From the NCBI GenBank assembly GCA_964620215.1, contig CAZUJE010000149.1, forward strand, positions 1 through 6,533: a stretch of DNA of 6,533 bases. The letters run 5' to 3'. Below the pieces are notes generated by a model, which saw only the letters and a program-made list of their open reading frames with translations, was not told where the DNA came from and ran no database searches. The DNA comes from JAUSIF01 sp964620215 (GTDB taxonomy: Bacteria > Pseudomonadota > Alphaproteobacteria > Rhizobiales > Xanthobacteraceae). Positions 1 to 6,460 of this stretch are shown piece by piece (positions within the stretch are counted from its first letter, which is position 1; every line of letters starts with the position of its first letter). The translations under genes and the position numbers were made by a program.

Positions 1-2399
1 CGCCGCGCACGCGCAACGCCCAGGTCGAGCTCTATCAGAACGGCGATGTCGACTATCTGATCGCCACCGACGCCATCGGCATGGGCTTGAACCTCGATGT
101 CGATCACATCGCTTTTGCGGCCGATAAAAAATTCGACGGCTACCAGTACCGGCAGTTGTCGGCGTCCGAACTCGCGCAGATCGCGGGCCGCGCGGGCCGC
201 GCCCCGCGCAACGGCCCGTTTGGAACAACGGGCCGCTGCCCGCCCTTTGACGACGAAACGATCCAGCGTCTGGTGACGCACGAGTTTGAGCCAGTGCGCG
301 TGCTCCAGTGGCGAAATCCGAAACTCGATTTCCGCTCGATCCCCGCGCTGATCGAAAGCCTCGCGATGCCTGCGCGCGAGGAAGGCTTGACGCGGGCGCC
401 TACGGCGGACGACGTCCGCGTGCTGGAACGGCTCTCAAAAGACGAAGATGTGACGAAATTCGCCACCACCACGGCGGCGGTCGAACAGCTTTGGCAGGCA
501 TGTCAGGTTCCGGACTACCGTAAAATCGCGCTTATGGCGCATGCGGAACTGATTCAGACCCTCTATGGATTCCTGATGCGAGAGGGTAGGATTCCCACTG
601 GCTGGTTTTCGAGCCAGGTGGCCCTGGCGGATCGGACTGACGGTGATATCGACACGTTATCGAACCGTATCGCCCAGGTGCGGACATGGACCTTCGTCGC
701 CAACCGCGCCGGCTGGCTCGACGATCCCGAACACTGGCAAGGCATCACGAGGGGAGTAGAGGACAAGCTTTCGGACGCACTGCATGAGCGGCTGGCCCAG
801 CGTTTCGTGGACCGGCGCACCAGCGTCCTGATGAAGCGGCTCCGGGAAAACGCGATGCTGAATACCGAAATAAGCAAGACCGGCGAAGTGACCGTCGAAG
901 GCCATGTGATTGGTCATCTGCATGGTTTCGAGTTCGCACCGGACTCTTCCGGCGGCTCTCCCGACGCAAAAGCGTTGCGAGCAGCCGCGCAAAAGGCGCT
1001 CGCCGGCGAAATCGAATCCCGCGCCAAGCGGCTTTCCGAAGCCGCCGACGATCAGTTTCTGCTGTCGAACAACGGCGCGATCCGCTGGGTCGGCGAAGCG
1101 GTGGCCCGCCTGATGGCGGGTGAGACAGTTCTGGAGCCGCGCCTGCGCCTGTTGGCGGATGAGCAGCTCACAGGACCGGCCCGCGACCAGGTGGACGCGC
1201 GCCTCACGCTCTGGCTGAAGACGCATATCGACAAGTTGCTCGGTCCGCTGACCGCGCTTGGCAAAGCCGAGGACATCACCGGCATTGCGCGCGGTGTCGC
1301 GTTCCAGCTCATTGAAAATCTCGGCGTGCTCGAGCGGCCGAAAGTGGCCGAGGAAGTGAAAAGTCTCGATCAGGAGACGCGCGCGGTTCTGCGCAAATAT
1401 GGAATCCGCTTTGGCGCCTATCACATTTATCTGCCTGCCCTGCTCAAGCCGGCGCCGCGCAATCTCGCGCTGCTGTTGTGGGCGCTGAAACATGGCGGCC
1501 TCGACCAAAAAGGGCTCGATCAGTTGCCGGGAATCGCTTCCAGTGGCCGCACGTCGATTGCCATCGATCCGGAGACCGCAAAGACGCTTTACCGGACCAT
1601 CGGATATAGAGTGTGCGGCAACCGCGCCGTGCGCGTCGATATTCTGGAACGGCTGGCGGACCTGATCCGGCCCGCACTTTCATGGCGTCCCGCGATGCCG
1701 GGTGAAAAACCGGCGGGCGCGTTTGACGGGCGCGGCTTCACGGTCACTGTCGCGATGACTTCGCTCGCGGGATGCTCCGGCGAAGATTTCGCCTCGATCC
1801 TGCGTTCACTCGGTTACCGGCTGGATCGTCGCCCCGCATTGTCACAAGCCGCTAACGCCAAAGCAGTAACGGAAGCTGCGGCAGAACCGGCTCCCGCACT
1901 GGAAGCTGAAGCTGCGGCCGAGCCCGCTATCGACCCGGTACTCGAAGAAACTCCGGCTCCTGCCGCAGCCGAGCCGGAACAAGCTTCGGTCCCGCCTGAA
2001 GCGGTTCCCGAAACGGCTTCACCTCCCACCCAACCTGCTCTTGTCGATGTGTGGCGTCCCGGCCGTCCGGAAACCGCCCGGCCGAAACAGCATCGCAGGC
2101 CGGAAAGAAAACGTCCGCCGCAAGTCGGATTGCCGGCGGCAGGCGGGCCCGCCGCTACGGATGCCAGCGCGCCAGCTGCCGCGGAAACAAAAACCGTTCG
2201 CGATCGTCCCGAACGCAAGCCGCGCGAGGGCAAGCGTCCTCATCAAGGCAAGGATCGCGGTCCCCGTAAGCCGCGCCATGAAAATTTCCGCGAGCAGCCG
2301 CGCCAGCAACGCGACAAGCCGATCGATCCGAACTCTCCCTTCGCGGCATTGCTCGAACTCAAGGCGAAGATGGAAGCCGGCCGCAAGGACGAGGCCTGA
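1..2399 (+). CDS. Suv3-like superfamily 2 RNA/DNA helicase, C-terminal part (5' end outside window)
   Basis: The open frame (first full codon at base 3) runs in from the left edge, so the N-terminus and helicase motifs I-IV are missing; about 798 residues remain. Helicase motif V (ATDAIGMGLNL, around residue 21) and motif VI (QIAGRAGR, residues 59-66) are intact and resemble the mitochondrial degradosome helicase Suv3, a known relative of alphaproteobacterial helicases that unwinds RNA with ATP. A long, mostly helical region follows with no motif I can name. From base 1851 the protein becomes low-complexity: an Ala/Pro/Glu-rich acidic stretch, then from the WRPGRPE motif (base 2052) an Arg/Lys/Pro-rich basic stretch, and finally a short predicted helix starting SPFAALLELK (base 2334). 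The tail is probably disordered and may bind RNA or partners. The gene stops directly against the next start codon. The substrate is unproven; Suv3 homologues act on RNA and on DNA/RNA hybrids. Confidence 0.9.
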   Translation, partial: PRTRNAQVELYQNGDVDYLIATDAIGMGLNLDVDHIAFAADKKFDGYQYRQLSASELAQIAGRAGRAPRNGPFGTTGRCPPFDDETIQRLVTHEFEPVRVLQWRNPKLDFRSIPALIESLAMPAREEGLTRAPTADDVRVLERLSKDEDVTKFATTTAAVEQLWQACQVPDYRKIALMAHAELIQTLYGFLMREGRIPTGWFSSQVALADRTDGDIDTLSNRIAQVRTWTFVANRAGWLDDPEHWQGITRGVEDKLSDALHERLAQRFVDRRTSVLMKRLRENAMLNTEISKTGEVTVEGHVIGHLHGFEFAPDSSGGSPDAKALRAAAQKALAGEIESRAKRLSEAADDQFLLSNNGAIRWVGEAVARLMAGETVLEPRLRLLADEQLTGPARDQVDARLTLWLKTHIDKLLGPLTALGKAEDITGIARGVAFQLIENLGVLERPKVAEEVKSLDQETRAVLRKYGIRFGAYHIYLPALLKPAPRNLALLLWALKHGGLDQKGLDQLPGIASSGRTSIAIDPETAKTLYRTIGYRVCGNRAVRVDILERLADLIRPALSWRPAMPGEKPAGAFDGRGFTVTVAMTSLAGCSGEDFASILRSLGYRLDRRPALSQAANAKAVTEAAAEPAPALEAEAAAEPAIDPVLEETPAPAAAEPEQASVPPEAVPETASPPTQPALVDVWRPGRPETARPKQHRRPERKRPPQVGLPAAGGPAATDASAPAAAETKTVRDRPERKPREGKRPHQGKDRGPRKPRHENFREQPRQQRDKPIDPNSPFAALLELKAKMEAGRKDEA

Positions 2400-2795
2400 T
2401 TGGCTGCTGGTGTTGAGCGTCAGCGCATCGACCGCTGGCTCTGGCACGCCCGCCTCGTTCGCACGCGCGCATCCGCCGCCGCTCTCGCTCAATCCGGCCA
2501 TGTGCGCGTGAACGGACAGCGCATCGCGGCGTCCTCCCGCGCGATCAAGCCGGGCGACGTTCTTACAATTGCACTGACGAACGCTGTGAAAGTGGTGCGC
2601 GTGATTGCTTTCGCCGAGAGGCGCGGCGCATCCGGCGAGGCAAAATGTCTCTACGAGGACATGAGCCCGCCGAAAGAGCACGAAATATCCGTTCCGCGCG
2701 CGCTCGAGAGAGAAGCGGGACTGGGCAGGCCGACAAAAAAAGACCGGCGCGCGCTTGACCGGCTTCGCGGACGAGGTTCACACATCGAAGACTGA
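2400..2795 (+). CDS. S4-domain RNA-binding protein, Hsp15 (HslR)-like
   Basis: This 131-residue protein matches the length of E. coli Hsp15 (133 residues), which binds stalled 50S subunits still carrying peptidyl-tRNA. An S4 RNA-binding domain fills about residues 8-65: RIDRWLWHARLVRTR, then GHVRVNGQR and KPGDVL, the hallmark pieces of the fold. The C-terminus is basic (GRPTKKDRRALDRLRGRG), as in Hsp15. The start is the TTG immediately after the helicase stop codon. No other in-frame start lies upstream, since the preceding codon is that stop, and a start further down would cut into the S4 domain. A purine-rich AAGGACGAGG inside the helicase end can serve as ribosome binding site. The zero-base junction suggests translational coupling with the helicase. 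The family assignment is strong; a role in ribosome rescue is inferred from Hsp15. Confidence 0.88.
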   Translation: MAAGVERQRIDRWLWHARLVRTRASAAALAQSGHVRVNGQRIAASSRAIKPGDVLTIALTNAVKVVRVIAFAERRGASGEAKCLYEDMSPPKEHEISVPRALEREAGLGRPTKKDRRALDRLRGRGSHIED

Positions 2796-2798
2796 TCC

Positions 2799-2827
2799 TT
2801 GGCGGCTCCGTTTCGCCGCCCTAGATA
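2799..2827 (+). promoter_or_regulatory. candidate promoter for fdxA
   Basis: TTGGCG (2799-2804) and TAGATA (2822-2827) are separated by 17 bases, a fair sigma-70-type match that would give a leader of about 33 bases before fdxA. It is predicted from the match alone; read-through from the S4 gene is also possible. Confidence 0.35.
2801..2820 (+). other. GC-rich hairpin between the S4 gene and fdxA
   Basis: GGCGGC (2801-2806) and GCCGCC (2815-2820) form a perfect 6-bp stem with an 8-base loop, six bases after the S4 gene stop. No T-run follows, so it is not a standard intrinsic terminator; it may protect the 3' end of the helicase-S4 mRNA or weakly reduce read-through. It lies within the spacer of the candidate fdxA promoter. 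Confidence 0.35.
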
Positions 2828-2866
2828 GAAGCACGAAGAAATCTCCGCGAGACCGGAAGCCTGCCA

Positions 2867-3202
2867 ATGACCTACATCGTCAACGACGCCTGCATCCGCT
2901 GCAAATACATGGACTGCGTGGAAGTGTGTCCGGTCGATTGTTTCTATGAAGGCGAGAACATGCTCGTCATTCATCCCGACGAATGCATCGATTGCGGTGT
3001 CTGCGAACCGGAATGTCCAGTGGAGGCGATCAAACCCGACACTGTACCCGGCGTGGAAAAGTGGCTTTCGCTGAATGCCGACTACGCGAAGATCTGGCCG
3101 AATATCACCGTGAAAAGGGAACCGCCGGCCGATGCCAAGGATTGGGATGGCAAGCCCGGCAAGGAAGCCGAGTTCTCTCCGAATCCAGGCCAGGGCGACT
3201 GA
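2867..3202 (+). CDS. fdxA: seven-iron ferredoxin FdxA ([3Fe-4S][4Fe-4S])
   Basis: This 111-residue soluble electron carrier closely matches the Azotobacter vinelandii ferredoxin I family over its whole length. By analogy with that protein, C9, C17 and C50 bind the [3Fe-4S] cluster, and C21, C40, C43 and C46 bind the [4Fe-4S] cluster. C12 and C25 correspond to the two non-ligand cysteines of ferredoxin I. The cluster domain covers residues 1-60; the C-terminal part with WPNIT and DWDGKPGK is the usual cap of the family. The ATG at 2867 begins the canonical MTYIV N-terminus, with a GGAAG element 7 bases upstream. The physiological redox partner cannot be told from the sequence; homologues serve housekeeping or oxidative-stress electron transfer. 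The gene lies upstream of carD on the same strand but is separated from it by 285 bases with a likely independent promoter. Confidence 0.96.
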   Translation: MTYIVNDACIRCKYMDCVEVCPVDCFYEGENMLVIHPDECIDCGVCEPECPVEAIKPDTVPGVEKWLSLNADYAKIWPNITVKREPPADAKDWDGKPGKEAEFSPNPGQGD

Positions 3203-3283
3203 CGAATAATTCGGATTTGAAGGGAATTGCCGCCGGACGCTAACCAACGCCCTTTCCTGCCGCCGCCGCGCCGCAGCAAGGCT

Positions 3284-3311
3284 TTGATTTTTGGTCAAAT
3301 TGTGCTATATA
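3284..3311 (+). promoter_or_regulatory. candidate carD promoter with extended -10 and overlapping dyad
   Basis: A -35-like TTGATT (3284-3289) and a -10-like TATATA (3306-3311) are 16 bases apart. The -10 is preceded by TG plus one base (3303-3305), as in extended -10 promoters. This is the most AT-rich spot of the gap. The inverted repeat TTTGA-N7-TCAAA (3283-3299) overlaps the -35 and could be an operator. Predicted transcription would start near 3318, giving a carD leader of about 170 bases. Confidence 0.5.
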
Positions 3312-3342
3312 TACAACAACGTCGACATTCCGCGCGCCGGCA

Positions 3343-3364
3343 AGCTCCTTCGGGGGCTGTTTTT
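3343..3364 (+). terminator. UUCG-loop hairpin with U-run: attenuator of carD or terminator of fdxA
   Basis: AGCTCC (3343-3348) and GGGGCT (3353-3358) form a 6-bp stem including one G-U pair, closed by a C(UUCG)G tetraloop, followed by GTTTTT. This is a plausible intrinsic terminator. Because it lies about 25 bases downstream of the predicted carD transcription start, it may attenuate carD; alternatively it ends fdxA transcripts. The short stem makes it weaker than the terminator after carD. Confidence 0.45.
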
Positions 3365-3402
3365 ATCGGTACAGAGACGTCGCGAACGCCAAAGGGGGCG
3401 GA

Positions 3403-3471
3403 CCCGCGTTAGCGGGCGGTAGAAAATTGCGCCTGATACAGGCGAGAGTTGTGTGAGTAGCCCGATCGGGC
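3403..3471 (+). promoter_or_regulatory. hairpin-rich 5' leader of carD
   Basis: Three inverted repeats follow each other: CCCGC-GTTA-GCGGG (3403-3416), CGCCTG-ATA-CAGGCG (3430-3444) and the perfect 12-base palindrome GCCCGATCGGGC (3460-3471). The last ends 3 bases before the carD Shine-Dalgarno sequence. I do not recognise a known riboswitch class. They may set mRNA stability or translation of carD, or the last palindrome may be a protein-binding site. Confidence 0.4.
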
Positions 3472-3474
3472 AAC

Positions 3475-3481
3475 AGGAAGG
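3475..3481 (+). promoter_or_regulatory. carD ribosome binding site
   Basis: AGGAAGG lies 6 bases before the ATG at 3488. This favours that ATG over the in-frame GTG at 3482, which would touch the Shine-Dalgarno sequence. Confidence 0.75.
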
Positions 3482-3487
3482 GTGCCA

Positions 3488-4075
3488 ATGCCGACCAAGA
3501 AGACCGCGCCATCTACCCCACGTCAGAGCCACAGCCGCCACGGTTTCCGCACCCACGAGCGCATCGTGTATCCGGCCCATGGCGTTGGCCAGATCGTGCG
3601 TATCGAGGAGCAGGAAGTCGCGGGCTTCAAGCTCGAGCTGTTCGTCATCAACTTCGCCAAGGACAAGATGACCCTTCGCGTTCCGACCTCGAAGGCCGCT
3701 TCGGTCGGCATGCGCAAGCTGGCGCCGCCGGATGTCGTGAAGAAGGCGCTCGAAACCCTCAAGGGCCGCGCCCGCATCAAGCGCACGATGTGGAGCCGCC
3801 GCGCGCAGGAATACGAAGCGAAGATCAATTCGGGCGATCTCGTCGCCATCGCCGAGGTCGTGCGCGATCTTTTCCGCTCGGAGAACCAGCCGGAACAGTC
3901 TTACAGCGAACGCCAGTTGTATGAAGCCGCACTCGACCGCATGGTGCGCGAACTGGCCGCCGTCGAGGACATCACCGAGACGGAAGCCGCCAAGCAGATC
4001 GAGACCCAGCTTCTCAAGGGTCCACGCCGCACGCCGAAAACCGGCGACGACGACGCGCAGGAAGAAGCCGCCTGA
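3488..4075 (+). CDS. carD: CarD/CdnL family RNA polymerase-binding transcription regulator
   Basis: This 195-residue protein belongs to the CarD/CdnL family, which binds the RNA polymerase beta subunit and stabilises open complexes at rRNA and other growth-related promoters. After a basic, probably flexible N-terminus (1-20), the Tudor-like polymerase-interacting domain spans about 21-80 (IVYPAHGVGQI, then KMTLRVP). The helical C-terminal domain spans about 82-175 and contains MWSRRAQEYEAKINSGD; W102 corresponds to W85 of the Mycobacterium tuberculosis protein, which wedges at the upstream edge of the transcription bubble. AEVVRDL and SYSERQLYEAALDR are also family signatures. It is longer than the mycobacterial protein (162 residues) through its two ends. 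The C-terminus is acidic and ends in Ala-Ala, like the ClpXP-recognised end of Caulobacter CdnL. The start was chosen by the ribosome binding site. A structured leader precedes it and a strong terminator follows. Confidence 0.95.
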   Translation: MPTKKTAPSTPRQSHSRHGFRTHERIVYPAHGVGQIVRIEEQEVAGFKLELFVINFAKDKMTLRVPTSKAASVGMRKLAPPDVVKKALETLKGRARIKRTMWSRRAQEYEAKINSGDLVAIAEVVRDLFRSENQPEQSYSERQLYEAALDRMVRELAAVEDITETEAAKQIETQLLKGPRRTPKTGDDDAQEEAA

Positions 4076-4100
4076 AAAGACCGCGCAAGCCAAACGAAAT

Positions 4101-4131
4101 AAAAAAGGCCCGGCTCACGCCGGGCTTTTTT
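4101..4131. terminator. bidirectional intrinsic terminator between carD and the convergent protease gene
   Basis: A perfect 7-bp GC stem, GCCCGGC (4108-4114) and GCCGGGC (4119-4125), with a TCAC loop is flanked by six A on the left and six T on the right (4126-4131). It therefore has a U-run on both strands. It lies 25-55 bases after the carD stop and two bases past the stop codon of the minus-strand protease gene. Confidence 0.93.
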
Positions 4132-4133
4132 GT

Positions 4134-5618
4134 TTATTCGGTGACGAGTTTTACGAGCATGCCCATCTTGAGCTGGGTATTGCGCTCGAAGCCATTGAGG
4201 ATGAGGAAGCGCTCCAGCTTCTTGTCCGGTACCGCCATGCGGGCCGCCATTTTCTCCACCGTGTCGCGCAGACCAACACGAACGACGGAGATGCGCAGCG
4301 GATTGGCGCCCTTGCTCTCCTCAACGGAAAGACGGCGAAAACTTTCGGCTGCATTCCTGAAACTCGCGTCGCCCGCCGGCGTCATATCGCGAGCCGCGAA
4401 GGCGAGCCGGTAAACATCGCTGCCAAAACGGATGGCGAACAGCCGGAACGACCATTGTTCTCCGCGCGCAACCGCTGTTGCCGCCGCAAAGCCGTTAATG
4501 TTGAGCGTTTCCACCGAGCTTGGATCGATGCCGTCGATCCAGCCGGTCGCGACGTAATTGTTCAAGCTGAGCGAAGCGGGCAAGCGTACCGCGTCGAGAC
4601 GAAGCGCATGTTTGCCATTCGCCGTTGCGCCCAGAACCGCCTGCGGCGTGTTCTCCAGCGAAAAGCCTTCCGGCGCCATGAACGTGAAACCGAGATTTGC
4701 GTGGAGGAATTTACGCCCCCGCACAAAACCTTCCTTCGGGTCGTCGCCATAGACGACGCCGTCGAGTGTTTCCAGAAACGCCTTGCGGTCGCGTTCGGCG
4801 TTTTCCGGCGCCGTGAACTGTCTTGCATTGGAAAAAGCGATCGAAATGCGTTCCGGCGTCGAGGGGTGGCTGGAGAGAAAATCCATACGGTCGCGAGTCG
4901 TTTCATTCCCCATCGTCAGCGCACGCAGTTCGGCATATTTGCCCATCGCCGTGAGAAAACGGGATGCGCCGTAGGGATCGTAACCGGCGCGCGAGGAAAT
5001 TCCGACGCCGACAGCATCGGCTTCGAGTTCCTGCCCGCGCGAGAAGGTGGCAAGCGAGAGCTTGCTCTTCGCCAGCGCCAGCGCGCCAAGATCAGGGTCG
5101 CTCAGCACATCCGAAATCACACGGCTCTCGATCACCGCCTGCCGGATCTGTTCTTCGCGACTCGAGGCATGACGGGCAACCACATGCGCCATCTCATGCG
5201 ACAGCACCGAGGCAAGTTCGGATGTGTCGTTCGCGAGCGCGACCAGGCCGCGCGTGATGTAAAGCGAGCCGCCCGGCAAAGCGAAGGCGTTGATCGCGGG
5301 CGAATTCAGAACCGTGACCCGGTATTTCAAACCGGGAGTTTCGGAAACTGCCGATAGCCGCTCAACCGTCTTGCCGATCAGCACTTCCAGCTCCGGCGCG
5401 CGATAGACGCCGCCATAACTCGTCACGAGCCGCTCATGCTCGCGCCGCTGGGCGGGGGGAAGCTGGGCCGCGACCTCATCGCGAACCGAGCCCGCGTCAC
5501 TGAGCCCAATCCGTTCCGGATCGAGTGCCGCGCAGCCTGCAACGAGCAGAAACACCAGCGCCGCGAGAATTACGCGGCGGCTCGCCTTGAACAGCGGACA
5601 AAACTCCAGCCGACTCAT
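4134..5618 (-). CDS. M48 family zinc metalloprotease, probable lipoprotein, with LysM-like C-terminus
   Basis: This 494-residue protein begins with a lipoprotein signal: basic SRR, a hydrophobic stretch, and lipobox VAGC with C29 as the lipidated residue, which would anchor it in the periplasm. The peptidase domain covers about 55-285. H141-E-M-A-H145 supplies two zinc ligands and the catalytic E142; E197 in ELEAD is the expected third ligand, and H251-P252 in SSHPSTPER matches the conserved HP element of BepA/LoiP-type proteases. A middle domain (about 290-430) has no motif I recognise. The last 55 residues resemble a LysM module (TVEKMAARM, then NGF and MGMLVKLV), suggesting peptidoglycan contact. 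The likely role is periplasmic quality control of outer-membrane proteins, inferred from BepA. The ATG overlaps the stop of the upstream SNase-like gene (ATGA). There are no TPR repeats, so it is not a BepA orthologue in the strict sense. Confidence 0.92.
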   Translation of the reverse strand: MSRLEFCPLFKASRRVILAALVFLLVAGCAALDPERIGLSDAGSVRDEVAAQLPPAQRREHERLVTSYGGVYRAPELEVLIGKTVERLSAVSETPGLKYRVTVLNSPAINAFALPGGSLYITRGLVALANDTSELASVLSHEMAHVVARHASSREEQIRQAVIESRVISDVLSDPDLGALALAKSKLSLATFSRGQELEADAVGVGISSRAGYDPYGASRFLTAMGKYAELRALTMGNETTRDRMDFLSSHPSTPERISIAFSNARQFTAPENAERDRKAFLETLDGVVYGDDPKEGFVRGRKFLHANLGFTFMAPEGFSLENTPQAVLGATANGKHALRLDAVRLPASLSLNNYVATGWIDGIDPSSVETLNINGFAAATAVARGEQWSFRLFAIRFGSDVYRLAFAARDMTPAGDASFRNAAESFRRLSVEESKGANPLRISVVRVGLRDTVEKMAARMAVPDKKLERFLILNGFERNTQLKMGMLVKLVTE

Positions 5619-6460
5619 ACGCCGTCCTTCACCAATTCCATTGCGGAGGGCTCGCGCAACTCAATCGCAGGGCCGCCGCGCATCGAAACAACACCCCGGA
5701 CCCGCAAACGGACCCCGCCCAAAGACCGTAAATCTATCCCGGCGCTGGTAAACGCCTTATGGGCGTCGCGGGGGACGATCACGGAAAAATCCTCATTAAA
5801 CCGCCTGCCAAAGTCGAGATATACGCGGCCCCCGGACTCTCCGACCCGCCTGACCACCCCTTCGACCAGCATGAACCGCCCTTCGGCGGCACTCAGTTCG
5901 GCAAGGTCTTCCGGGCCATGAACGGCAAAACGCGGATCGGACCAGAGGCCTGATCCTTTCAGGCGGGCCTGCTGCTCGACCGCCAACAGCGCCGTCACAC
6001 AGCTTCCGCCCTCAATCTGCGGCGCAACGCGGGCAACCCCTGCCGCGACCAGCGCGGCCTGAACCCATTGCGATCCATCGGCCAGTTCGACCTGGCCGGC
6101 AATCCTCCCAAAGCGGTCCCTGCCGGCTTTCGCACGAACGGAAATTGTCTTGCCCGCTACCAGACCATGCAGCGCCTTGGTGGCGCGCCCGGCGGCGTCA
6201 ACATCCTTGTCGAGTTCGCCCGGAGCGACAATTCCCGCGAGCCGGATCACTTCGCCTTCCTGGGTGACAATCATCGTTCCGTCGGGGGCGCTGACCGCGC
6301 GAAACGTTTCGACCGGAGAAGCCCCGGCGCATTGTTTTGGTTCGGCTGTAGCTGTGAGCGCGGGCCAGGCCGCGGAGACACAACCCGCGAGCACCACCGT
6401 CACTCCCGCTTTACGCCACCCCATCTGGTCCCCGCTCATTCTCCCTACCAAAGGCTTCAT
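5615..6460 (-). CDS. SNase-like (thermonuclease-fold) exported protein with OB-fold-like C-terminal domain, probably catalytically degenerate
   Basis: This is a 281-residue protein from the first ATG. Residues 52-178 follow the staphylococcal nuclease fold: IRLAGIVAP, DRFGR, then ALVAAGVARV and KGSGLWSD. The arginines matching SNase R35 and R87 are present (R73, R119). The metal-binding and general-base acids seem lost: the usual IDAPE is IVAPG (V78 and G81 at the places of D40 and E43), and DGDT is reduced to PDGT. A nuclease role is therefore doubtful. Residues 193-277 (VEGVVRRVGE, VYLDFG, VRVRGVV-like strands) look like a second OB fold. The N-terminus is exported: LAGC (24-27) is a possible lipobox, while a signal peptidase I site near TATA (36-39) is the alternative. 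Internal ATGs at 6439 and 6424 are possible starts; none has a good Shine-Dalgarno. It is the first gene of an operon with the M48 protease. Confidence 0.85.
   Translation of the reverse strand: MKPLVGRMSGDQMGWRKAGVTVVLAGCVSAAWPALTATAEPKQCAGASPVETFRAVSAPDGTMIVTQEGEVIRLAGIVAPGELDKDVDAAGRATKALHGLVAGKTISVRAKAGRDRFGRIAGQVELADGSQWVQAALVAAGVARVAPQIEGGSCVTALLAVEQQARLKGSGLWSDPRFAVHGPEDLAELSAAEGRFMLVEGVVRRVGESGGRVYLDFGRRFNEDFSVIVPRDAHKAFTSAGIDLRSLGGVRLRVRGVVSMRGGPAIELREPSAMELVKDGV
5625..5630 (-). promoter_or_regulatory. ribosome binding site of the M48 protease gene
   Basis: GAAGGA on the minus strand lies 6 bases before the protease ATG and inside the last codons of the SNase-like gene. It supports the ATG at 5618 and coupled translation across the ATGA overlap. 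Confidence 0.7.

Larger units (their letters stand above)
3203..3487 (+). other. fdxA-carD intergenic region
   Basis: These 285 bases contain no convincing gene. The first 80 bases hold only a small AT palindrome (CGAAT-A-ATTCG, 3203-3213) just after the fdxA stop and a C/G-rich stretch. The rest contains a candidate promoter, a terminator-like hairpin and a series of smaller hairpins leading to the carD ribosome binding site, listed separately. Confidence 0.8.

Noticed and set aside
657..1508. 283-residue minus-strand open frame inside the helicase gene
   Set aside because: It is antisense to the intact helicase frame and shows no recognisable domain; GC-rich codon use produces such frames.
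2019..2681. 220-residue minus-strand open frame across the helicase-S4 junction
   Set aside because: It is the complement of the low-complexity tail and the S4 gene, both supported on the plus strand.
3203..3213. CGAAT-A-ATTCG palindrome after fdxA as an iron-regulator site
   Set aside because: It is short and does not match Irr, RirA or Fur site patterns I know; it is also located after rather than before fdxA.
3227..3412. 61-residue frame in the fdxA-carD gap as a small leader gene
   Set aside because: It has a non-ATG start, no ribosome binding site, runs across the predicted promoter and shows no motif.
3451..3456. GTG-TGA minimal start-stop upstream of carD
   Set aside because: A six-base match occurs easily by chance and has no Shine-Dalgarno sequence in front.
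3305..4093. 262-residue minus-strand open frame over carD
   Set aside because: It is opposite a well-recognised CarD protein with no motifs of its own.
3921..5357. 478-residue open frame on the plus strand opposite the M48 protease
   Set aside because: It starts inside carD, runs through a strong terminator and lies antisense to a gene with clear M48 motifs; the composition is Arg/Ala-rich shadow sequence.
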